7,307 nucleotides of DNA from Clostridia bacterium. Lineage in GTDB: Bacteria > Bacillota > Clostridia > Oscillospirales > CAG-272. Below the pieces are notes generated by a model. That model had not been told where the DNA came from. It worked only from the letters and a program-made list of their open reading frames with translations, and did not search any database. Location of the stretch: the NCBI GenBank assembly GCA_017559555.1, contig JAFYRH010000120.1:1-7307 (forward strand), in the 5' to 3' direction. How positions within the stretch are numbered: the stretch's first letter is position 1; each line of letters opens with the position of its first letter. Positions 1 to 5,283 of the stretch are shown here, piece by piece. The position numbers and the translations under genes were made by a program.

Positions 1-1066
1 ATGCGTTCTCGTCAAGCTCGATGCCTGCTGCGGGAGCAAGCTTGATAACGGAGTCTTGAGAGAAGTACTTAACGCCACAGCCGTAGTCGCCGGACCATTC
101 GTCAACCATTGCATTCTTGTTGTAGTCTGCGGGAACGAATGCGAGCTCGTTGAGCCAACCGGTAATGTTGCCGTTGCCGTCAACGTAGCCGCCTGCCTCA
201 CTGGTACCCATAGCAACACCGAGAACGTTGTTGTCGTTCAAGTCCATAGCGCCTGCAAGAGCAGTAACGTCACCGTCGTTTGCAACCTCAATCGGAACGT
301 TGCCGAGTTCTTTTGCAATGTCGGTGTAAATGTTCTTAACAACCTTTTCAAATGCCTCGGGGTTCTCGTTCTTTACCTTGAGGAAGAGGGAAGAGGTCAT
401 AATGCGATTGCCGATAACAACGCCTGCGGTAGAAACACCGATAGCGTCAACGCGAGGCATTTTAGAAGCCGCGGTCTTCATCGCGTCCATAATGCCTGCA
501 TAGTGGTAAGAGGGGTCGTTTTGGAGCTTGGGGAACCAAACAACTTCCTCGGAGTAGGTAGCTTCACCCTCAACAACAGAGGAAACCTTACGGTCAGATC
601 CGCCTGCGTCAAAGCCGATGCGGCAACCGTCGAGGTGACGGCCTACGGGAGCTGCGGACTCTTTATTTACGGGAGCTTGCTCAAAGGGAACGTGAATAAC
701 CTCGAAAGGAGCCTCGTAAACACCGGACATGAAGTCACGGTCGAAATCGCGGTAGCCGCCTACAGAGTAGTCAGCCTTGATTTGGTCTGCGATAACCTTG
801 GAGCCTGCGATGATGATCTTATAACCGCCGCGAGTCCAGAGCAGGGTTTTTACAAGACGTTCAACAAACTCGTGGTTTTCTTCGTCGTGACCGGTGCCAT
901 CCTTAAATACCTCAACGGTATAGGTGGAGGTGAGTCCGTCGTTTCTTTCAAGACCAATGGTCAACTTTTGACCGCCTTCAGCTGCAACTGCAGCCTCAAA
1001 ATCGCGATATACAACAGCCATCGGCATAAAGCCGGGATCGAGCGGAGCATTCATTTTAAGCTTCAT
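1..1066 (-). CDS. ROK-family sugar kinase-like protein with N-terminal extension (partial, 3' end outside window)
   Basis: The first 355 residues are open and run off the left edge. Residues 1-147 match no domain I recognise. A ROK-like (repressor/ORF/kinase) ATPase fold begins near 148: the phosphate-1 loop is GFDAGGSDRK (151-160), then GVSTAGVV (210-217), the NDGD segment with the likely catalytic Asp264, and a phosphate-2-like GVAMGTSEAGG (283-293). Typical ROK proteins follow this with E-x-G-H and CxCGxxGC zinc motifs; here the equivalents read NELAFVP (306-312) and DYGCGVKYF (327-335), so the zinc site looks lost. The ATG at 1066 is preferred because AAAGGA lies 10 nt upstream; another ATG at codon 5 is too far from it. 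The start overlaps the nagA stop by 11 bp, so the two are surely cotranscribed and probably translationally coupled. ROK members include GlcNAc, ManNAc and glucose kinases and NagC-type repressors; no HTH is visible. The nagA context favours an amino-sugar kinase, but the substrate is inferred. Confidence 0.85.
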   Translation of the reverse strand, partial: MKLKMNAPLDPGFMPMAVVYRDFEAAVAAEGGQKLTIGLERNDGLTSTYTVEVFKDGTGHDEENHEFVERLVKTLLWTRGGYKIIIAGSKVIADQIKADYSVGGYRDFDRDFMSGVYEAPFEVIHVPFEQAPVNKESAAPVGRHLDGCRIGFDAGGSDRKVSSVVEGEATYSEEVVWFPKLQNDPSYHYAGIMDAMKTAASKMPRVDAIGVSTAGVVIGNRIMTSSLFLKVKNENPEAFEKVVKNIYTDIAKELGNVPIEVANDGDVTALAGAMDLNDNNVLGVAMGTSEAGGYVDGNGNITGWLNELAFVPADYNKNAMVDEWSGDYGCGVKYFSQDSVIKLAPAAGIELDENA

Positions 1067-2207
1067 AAATGGTTCTTCCTTTCTTGATGGTTTTGAGAAC
1101 GTTAATGTCATTGTCTACAATAATGATGTCGGCATCCTTGCCTGCCTCAAGAGAGCCGATGCGGTCGGCGCAGTGAATGGAGGTGGCGGGGTTGAGGGAT
1201 GCCATTTTAAATACTTCGTTTACGGGCAGGGTGGTGTTTGCAAGCACGTTTCTGACCGCGTGGTTGAGCTTGAGAACGCTACCTGCAATGGTACCGTCGG
1301 CAAGACGGCATTCAATGCCCTTGAGGAAGATGGGTTGTCCACCCAGGTCATATTCACCGTCGGGCATACCGCCGGCGCGAGTGCAGTCGGTGATGAGAAC
1401 CATCTTGTCGCCCTTAACCTTGGCGATGATGGAATAGAGACCGGGATTGATGTGGAAGGTATCTGCGATCACTTCAACAGATACGTTCTCGGATGCGAGA
1501 GCCGCGCCAACAACACCGGGGTTGCGGTGTGCAAGGGCAGACATTGCGTTAAAGAGGTGGGTTGCGTGGTTTACGCCGTCGCGAGCCGCGCTCATAGCCT
1601 CTTCAAACTTTGCATCGGTGTGACCCATCGAAACGAGAACCTTCGACTCTGCCGCAAGCTTTTTGATGCACTTGTGGTCGGGATCCATTTCGGGAGCGAG
1701 GGTTACGGATGTAATGATGTCAGCGTTCTCCAAAATGAAGTCTGCATCGGGCACGAGAATATTTTCTTCTGCCTGAGCACCCTTCTTGTTGGGGTTGATG
1801 AACGGGCCTTCGGCGTGAACACCGATGATCTCGGCACCGTCCCAGGTTTTGCTTTCTTCTTTAACAGAGCGAACCGCGTTGAGCGCGTCGATGATTTCAT
1901 TCTTTGCAACGGTCATGGTGGTGGGCAGGAAAGAGGTAACACCGTTTTGCGCAACACCGTAAGCCATCTTTTTAATGCCTTCGGGCTTTGCGTCGCAGGT
2001 GTCCTCACCGAGGTATCCGTGAATGTGGATATCTACAAGACCGGGAGCTACATAGTTGCCGCGAGCGTCAATGGTTTGCGCTCCTGCGGGGACGGAATCA
2101 ACAATGCCTTCGATTTTACCGGTTTCTTGGGAGAAAGCGAGCGCTTTTCCCTCAACAACGGCATCGGGCAGGACGATTTTACCGCCAATAATATATGTGA
2201 ATGCCAT
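1056..2207 (-). CDS. nagA: N-acetylglucosamine-6-phosphate deacetylase
   Basis: Cytosolic metal-dependent amidohydrolase that removes acetate from GlcNAc-6-phosphate to give glucosamine-6-phosphate, which feeds glycolysis through NagB or cell-wall synthesis. The 383 residues match the usual length. Visible family motifs: N-terminal beta segment; APGLVDIHIHG (54-64, HxH at 61/63); GVHAEGPFIN (129-138, metal ligand Glu133); SMGHTDA (193-199, His196); NHATHLFNAMS (213-223, His214 and His217); IADTFHINPG (247-256, His252 for substrate); LITDCTRAGG (271-280, catalytic Asp274); and the C-terminal SLNPA and GSLEAGKDADIII strands. The reading frame stays open upstream to 2711, but the ATG at 2207 is chosen because GGAGGA sits 7 nt before it, the homologous protein starts here, and the promoter lies upstream. 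It is the first gene of a leftward operon with the ROK gene. No key residue appears to be missing. Confidence 0.95.
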   Translation of the reverse strand: MAFTYIIGGKIVLPDAVVEGKALAFSQETGKIEGIVDSVPAGAQTIDARGNYVAPGLVDIHIHGYLGEDTCDAKPEGIKKMAYGVAQNGVTSFLPTTMTVAKNEIIDALNAVRSVKEESKTWDGAEIIGVHAEGPFINPNKKGAQAEENILVPDADFILENADIITSVTLAPEMDPDHKCIKKLAAESKVLVSMGHTDAKFEEAMSAARDGVNHATHLFNAMSALAHRNPGVVGAALASENVSVEVIADTFHINPGLYSIIAKVKGDKMVLITDCTRAGGMPDGEYDLGGQPIFLKGIECRLADGTIAGSVLKLNHAVRNVLANTTLPVNEVFKMASLNPATSIHCADRIGSLEAGKDADIIIVDNDINVLKTIKKGRTIYEA

Positions 2208-2239
2208 ACAGGAATCCTCCTTGATTTTTTTACAGTATA

Positions 2240-2268
2240 AGTATAGCAAAATTTTATGAAGAAAACAA
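2240..2268 (-). promoter_or_regulatory. Sigma-A promoter of the nagA-ROK operon
   Basis: On the minus strand, a -35 TTGTTT (2268-2263) is followed by exactly 17 bp and a -10 TATACT (2245-2240). The predicted start of transcription is near 2233, giving a leader of about 26 nt before the nagA ATG that contains the GGAGGA ribosome binding site at 2220-2215. The leader is too short for a riboswitch or attenuator, so any control should come from protein binding around or upstream of the promoter. Confidence 0.75.
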
Positions 2269-2390
2269 GACCTTTTGTGATATTTTTTTATTTTATAAAA
2301 AAACACGTCGAATTGGCAAAAAAACGAGCACCAAACCGCCAAATGATTTGCACAATGTGTATAAAATGTGGAAAGTACAGAAAAAAAGTG

Positions 2391-2419
2391 TTGCATTTGC
2401 AGTTTTTTTGTGATAGAAT
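2391..2419 (+). promoter_or_regulatory. Extended -10 promoter of the purine permease gene
   Basis: TTGCAT (2391-2396) and TAGAAT (2414-2419) are separated by 17 bp, and TG at 2411-2412 forms an extended -10 (TGATAGAAT). Transcription should begin near 2426, leaving about 37 nt of leader with the AGGAGG ribosome binding site at 2451-2456. No purine riboswitch fits in this leader, unlike the leader of the kinase gene downstream. Confidence 0.75.
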
Positions 2420-2431
2420 ATGGTATATTCT
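2415..2431. promoter_or_regulatory. Palindrome overlapping the permease -10 and start site (possible operator)
   Basis: AGAATAT-GGT-ATATTCT is a perfect 7-bp inverted repeat with a 3-bp centre. It covers most of the -10 hexamer and the predicted +1, where a bound dimeric repressor would block initiation. The arms are AT-rich, so chance is possible, and I do not recognise the motif as a known regulator site. Confidence 0.4.
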
Positions 2432-2462
2432 GCAGAAAGCAGGATATAGAAGGAGGAAAAAA

Positions 2463-3980
2463 ATGAAAAACAAGTTTTTCAAGGCACTCGGCTTTGACCC
2501 CGTGGCAAAGCAAACCAGCATCAAAACCGAAATCGTCGCCGGTATTGTTACGTTCCTTGCAATGGCGTACATCCTGACGGTTAACCCCGCGCAAATCCTT
2601 GTAAGCCCCGATTTGGGAGCATATTGGCCCTCTGTGTTTATTGCAACCGCATTTGGTGCAATTATCGGCACACTCCTGATGGCGTTCTTTGCAAAAATGC
2701 CTTTGGCGCAAGCTTCCGGTATGGGTCTGAACTCCCTCTTAGGCGGTCTCGTTGCTCTTTGGGCAGCTGACACCTACGGTGTTCGTTTCTCTCTCGGTCA
2801 GGCATTCATGATGGTTCTGATCTCCGGCATTCTTTTCCTTATCCTTACTCTTGTTAAAATCAATGGCAAGTCCTTCCGCGAACTCGTATTCGACGGTATG
2901 CCCACACCCATTAAAAGCTCTATTTCCATCGGTATCGGTTTGTTTATCACCTATATTGGTTTCCAAAACGCAGGTATTATCGTTCAAAACGATTACACCC
3001 AAGTCGGCTTGGTAGACTTCACCAACTGGGGTGAGCAAATTGTAAATGACGGCAATCCCGCTTCCTTTGCGGCAAAAACCGCTATCGTTGCATTGATCGG
3101 CTTGTTCTTGATCTCTGTGCTTGATAAGCTGAATGTTAAGGGCTCCATTATCATCGGTATTGTTGTTGCAACTATCGTAGGTATTCCTTTTGGTGTTACC
3201 GATCTCTCTGTTCTTGCAGGTGAGGGTGGCATCTCTTGGAAGTTCTGGGAGAACTTTGCTAACTTCTTTGCAGGTGAAAACTCCGTATTCCTTTCCTTTA
3301 TTGACGTATTTAAGACAGGCCTCGTTCCCGAAGGCGGCAGCGTATTCACCGTTATTATGGTTATCATCACCATGTGTATGATCGATATGTTCGATACCAT
3401 GGGCACCATCGTTTGTTGCTGTGGCGGTAACAGAATTCTCTCCGACGAGAACAACAAGCCCTACAACTACGATAAGATCATGATCTCCGACTCCATCGCT
3501 ACATGTGCGGGTGCTGTGCTCGGTACTTCCACCGTTACCACATTCGTTGAGTCCGGTGCAGGCGTATCCGCAGGCGGTAGAACCGGTTTGACTTCTTTCA
3601 CCACCGCTGTTATGTTCTTCCTCGCTATGTTTGCAATGCCCGTATTCGCGGTTATTCCCGGCGCGGCAACCGCAGCAGCGCTCATCTACGTTGGCGTATT
3701 GATGATGAAGAACAACCTCAAGAGCGTTGATATGAACGATGCCATTGGTGCAACCTCTGCGTTCCTTACCATCGTTGTAATGCTTCTTTCTTACTCCATC
3801 ACCAAGGGCATTGGTATTGGTTTGGTTGCATACACCGCTATGTCTGTAGTTGCATACTTGATCAACGTTGTTAAGTATGCAATCAACAAGAAGGAAAAGC
3901 CCGAATGGAAGGTTTCTGTCGTTGCTCTTATCGTAACACTTCTGTTCTGCGTATACTTCTTTGTTCCCGTAGCATTTTAA
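2463..3980 (+). CDS. NCS2-family (AzgA-type) purine nucleobase permease
   Basis: Integral membrane protein of 505 residues that should import a nucleobase (adenine, guanine or hypoxanthine class), probably with protons. Family signatures: TEIVAGIVTFLAMAYILTVNP (22-42, first membrane helix), MPLAQASGMGLNSLLGG (79-95), the substrate/proton region MIDMFDTMGT (306-315), and TTFVESGAGVSAGGRTGLTS (359-378, Glu363). About a dozen or more hydrophobic helices are spread along the chain, as expected for the NCS2 fold. The frame is open from 2256, but the start at 2463 is fixed by AGGAGG six bases upstream and by the promoter at 2391-2419 lying inside the longer frame. The gene is monocistronic: a terminator begins 16 bp after its stop. 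AzgA, PbuG and PbuO proteins belong to this family; sequence alone does not settle which purine is carried. The nearby guanine-type riboswitch makes guanine/hypoxanthine a reasonable guess. Confidence 0.92.
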   Translation: MKNKFFKALGFDPVAKQTSIKTEIVAGIVTFLAMAYILTVNPAQILVSPDLGAYWPSVFIATAFGAIIGTLLMAFFAKMPLAQASGMGLNSLLGGLVALWAADTYGVRFSLGQAFMMVLISGILFLILTLVKINGKSFRELVFDGMPTPIKSSISIGIGLFITYIGFQNAGIIVQNDYTQVGLVDFTNWGEQIVNDGNPASFAAKTAIVALIGLFLISVLDKLNVKGSIIIGIVVATIVGIPFGVTDLSVLAGEGGISWKFWENFANFFAGENSVFLSFIDVFKTGLVPEGGSVFTVIMVIITMCMIDMFDTMGTIVCCCGGNRILSDENNKPYNYDKIMISDSIATCAGAVLGTSTVTTFVESGAGVSAGGRTGLTSFTTAVMFFLAMFAMPVFAVIPGAATAAALIYVGVLMMKNNLKSVDMNDAIGATSAFLTIVVMLLSYSITKGIGIGLVAYTAMSVVAYLINVVKYAINKKEKPEWKVSVVALIVTLLFCVYFFVPVAF

Positions 3981-3996
3981 TTTTACAAACACCAAA

Positions 3997-4035
3997 GGAG
4001 ACTGTCGCACGTCGGCAGTCTCCAACTTTTTTCTT
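3997..4035 (+). terminator. Intrinsic terminator of the permease gene
   Basis: GGAGACTGTCG (3997-4007) pairs with CGGCAGTCTCC (4013-4023) as an 11-bp stem with one G-U pair and the 5-nt loop CACGT. After AAC comes a run of six T and then CTT. This is a strong rho-independent terminator that separates the permease from the esterase. Confidence 0.92.
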
Positions 4036-4062
4036 GCATTTTGGCGGACGGTATGCTATAAT
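4034..4062 (+). promoter_or_regulatory. Extended -10 promoter of the esterase gene
   Basis: TTGCAT (4034-4039), a 17-bp spacer and a consensus TATAAT (4057-4062), preceded by TG at 4054-4055 (extended -10). The -35 begins within the T-rich tail of the permease terminator. The start site should be near 4069, so the leader is only about 18 nt and begins almost at the AAAGGAG ribosome binding site (4071-4077). Confidence 0.85.
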
Positions 4063-4086
4063 GGATGCAGAAAGGAGTGAATTACA

Positions 4087-5079
4087 ATGAAAAAGAAAAG
4101 AATCATACTTATTATTCTTTGTGTAGTGTTTGTGCTTGTTGGTGTTGCGGGAGGCTTTGGCGCGTATTTTTGGCGTCGATCGGTCGAGTGGCCCGGAAAG
4201 GCACAAAACATGAATATGCACACCGATTTTCAAAAGCCCGAGAATTTGCCTGCGGGCAACGGTCAAAAGGTCAAGGTCATTCTTCTTATGGGTCAGAGCA
4301 ACGCCACGGGTATTGGTCGCCTCAAATACTTAAAGGAGAACACCACCGCTGAGCAATACGCCAAGTATGAAAGCGGCTTTGATTCTGTTTGGATCAATTA
4401 CTGTGTAGATAATCACACCAACTGTTCGGACGGTGAATTTGTCAACGTTGACCTCGGTTGCAGCGTTTGGCCCGATGAGGTTTTCGGTCCCGAGGTGGGT
4501 ATGGCAGAAAAATTCAGCGAAGCGTGGGGAGATGAAAAGGTTATTATCCTCAAATACACCTATTCGGGCACGTCCCTTTATTATCAATGGTTGGCATACG
4601 GTCAGCGCGGCTCTGTTTATGGGGCAATGAGAGAATACGTAGATACCTATATGAAAACGCTTTTGGATGCAGGATACGATGCAAGCATTGGTGCCGTTTG
4701 TTGGATGCAAGGGGAATCCGATTCCTTTGAGGAACACGTTTATAACCGTTACTACGAAATTCAGGATAATTTTGTCTGCTATTTGCGCAAGGATTTTGCA
4801 AAGTATGCCGAAGAGGGTGGCATCTGCTTTATTGATGCGGGTATTTCGGATAGCCCCTGCTGGCCGGGATATCGCGAGGTCAACGCCGCCAAGGAGCAAA
4901 TGGCAACGGACTCCGACCTCAATTATTATTTTTCCACCATTGATGCAGGCCTTGAGTGGGGTGTGGAGCCCGAAGAGAGCCCCGACTTGGCACATTACGG
5001 TGCTATGAGCACGCTGAAGCTCGGTCATTTGTTTGGTGAATACGTTATTGCGGCTTACAACGAGCACCACGCAAAATAA
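4087..5079 (+). CDS. Membrane-anchored SGNH carbohydrate esterase (SASA / CE6, sialate O-acetylesterase-like)
   Basis: Predicted serine esterase of 330 residues that removes O-acetyl groups from sugars (sialic acids, xylan or other glycans), probably on the outer face of the membrane. The N-terminus has MKKKR followed by a hydrophobic segment (6-29); no lipobox cysteine follows it, so it reads as an uncleaved anchor or a signal peptide. The catalytic blocks of the SASA/CE6 group are complete: ILLMGQSNATG (65-75, nucleophile Ser71), FGPEVGMAEKF (133-143), VCWMQGESDS (204-213, QGE block) and DLAHYGA (300-306, catalytic Asp300/His303). The start at 4087 is supported by AAAGGAG nine bases upstream. 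It has its own promoter. No terminator lies between its stop and the next promoter 7 bp away, so some readthrough into the riboswitch leader is likely. Substrate is not determined; a role in mucin or plant glycan use beside nagA is inferred. Confidence 0.85.
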   Translation: MKKKRIILIILCVVFVLVGVAGGFGAYFWRRSVEWPGKAQNMNMHTDFQKPENLPAGNGQKVKVILLMGQSNATGIGRLKYLKENTTAEQYAKYESGFDSVWINYCVDNHTNCSDGEFVNVDLGCSVWPDEVFGPEVGMAEKFSEAWGDEKVIILKYTYSGTSLYYQWLAYGQRGSVYGAMREYVDTYMKTLLDAGYDASIGAVCWMQGESDSFEEHVYNRYYEIQDNFVCYLRKDFAKYAEEGGICFIDAGISDSPCWPGYREVNAAKEQMATDSDLNYYFSTIDAGLEWGVEPEESPDLAHYGAMSTLKLGHLFGEYVIAAYNEHHAK

Positions 5080-5085
5080 AAATAC

Positions 5086-5114
5086 TTGACATTTTTCCAA
5101 AAATGTGATATACT
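5086..5114 (+). promoter_or_regulatory. Near-consensus promoter of the riboswitch-kinase transcript
   Basis: Consensus -35 TTGACA (5086-5091), a 17-bp spacer and -10 TATACT (5109-5114), with TG at 5106-5107 as an extended -10. It is the strongest-looking promoter in the window and begins 7 bp after the esterase stop. Transcription should start near 5121, about 26 nt before the aptamer. A strong constitutive promoter upstream of a termination-type riboswitch is the usual design. Confidence 0.9.
5089..5106. promoter_or_regulatory. Perfect palindrome in the kinase promoter spacer (possible operator)
   Basis: ACATTTTT-CC-AAAAATGT is an 8-bp perfect inverted repeat with a 2-bp centre. It overlaps the last three bases of the -35 and fills most of the spacer, up to the T of the extended -10. 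It could be a repressor site adding a second layer of control, or a chance product of AT-rich sequence. It is upstream of the predicted start of transcription, so it does not act as RNA from this promoter. Confidence 0.4.
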
Positions 5115-5146
5115 GTTATAGAAAAGAAGAAATTTTTCTCAACAAA

Positions 5147-5207
5147 TGGTATATACTTGCAATATGGGCAAGTGTTTCTACAAACCACCGATAATGGTTG
5201 ACTACCG
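5147..5207 (+). ncRNA. Purine riboswitch aptamer, guanine/hypoxanthine type
   Basis: The aptamer can be folded by hand. P1: UGGUA (5147-5151) with UACCG (5203-5207), four canonical pairs plus a terminal U-G. J1/2: UAU. P2: ACUUGC (5155-5160) with GCAAGU (5168-5173). L2: AAUAUGG. J2/3: GUUUCUAC (5174-5181), identical to the family core. P3: AACCA (5183-5187) with UGGUU (5195-5199), plus a likely A-G mismatch at the junction side. L3: CCGAUAA, whose CC can make the family's loop-loop pairs with GG of L2. The 3' core GACUA (5200-5204) has C5202 at the position equivalent to 74, which specifies guanine or hypoxanthine (adenine switches have U). J2/3 keeps the two U residues that 2'-deoxyguanosine variants change. 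P1 is unusually short. It controls the downstream kinase. Confidence 0.93.
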
Positions 5208-5239
5208 GAAATGTTTTTCCGCGGTCAACCATGTTTTTT
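5194..5239 (+). terminator. Riboswitch expression platform: intrinsic terminator overlapping the aptamer
   Basis: AUGGUUGAC (5194-5202) pairs perfectly over 9 bp with GUCAACCAU (5224-5232). After a small internal loop the stem continues as CGGAAA (5206-5211) with UUUCCG (5216-5221), closed by the loop UGUU. GUUUUUU (5233-5239) follows at once. The outer 5' arm is made of the whole P3 3' arm, the last L3 base and J3/1 with the specificity C; the inner stem uses the end of P1. Aptamer and terminator therefore cannot coexist, and no separate antiterminator is apparent. Ligand binding should block the terminator and allow transcription into the kinase gene. Confidence 0.88.
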
Positions 5240-5283
5240 ATAGAACGACCGCCAAACGAAACTTAAAGAAAGGAATTACCCCT

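Larger units (their letters stand above)
2208..2462. other. AT-rich divergent intergenic region
   Basis: This 255-bp region separates the leftward nagA operon from the rightward permease and contains one promoter for each. Between them (about 2270-2390) the DNA is rich in A/T tracts. A 5-bp inverted repeat TTGGC (2313-2317) / GCCAA (2338-2342) with a 20-bp spacer and a small CACA-A-TGTG dyad (2351-2359) could be regulator sites, but both are weak. I see no conserved ORF or RNA fold; reading frames crossing the region are extensions of the flanking genes. Confidence 0.7.

Noticed and set aside
56..1087. 343-residue plus-strand reading frame
   Set aside because: It is antisense to the ROK gene, is rich in Val/Asn/Cys with no domain, and lacks a convincing ribosome binding site; the minus-strand frame carries clear ROK motifs.
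2313..2342. TTGGC/GCCAA inverted repeat as an operator between the divergent promoters
   Set aside because: The arms are only 5 bp with a 20-bp spacer, which is expected by chance; mentioned only as part of the intergenic description.
2426..2462. Purine riboswitch in the permease leader
   Set aside because: The leader is about 37 nt and lacks the GUUUCUAC core and paired arms.
2208..2711. N-terminal extension of nagA to an upstream ATG
   Set aside because: It would cross the nagA promoter, the whole intergenic region and the start of the permease. GGAGGA and family homology place the start at 2207.
2739..4025. 428-residue minus-strand reading frame over the permease, and similar long antisense frames at 4330-5100 and 5290-6867
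   Set aside because: They are shadows produced by codon bias of the real genes: compositions are odd (Cys/Asn/His-rich) and no domains are recognisable.
5146..5283. 46-residue N-terminal extension of the kinase
   Set aside because: The bases form the riboswitch aptamer and terminator, and the TGS-like domain begins at the ATG at 5284, which has a ribosome binding site.
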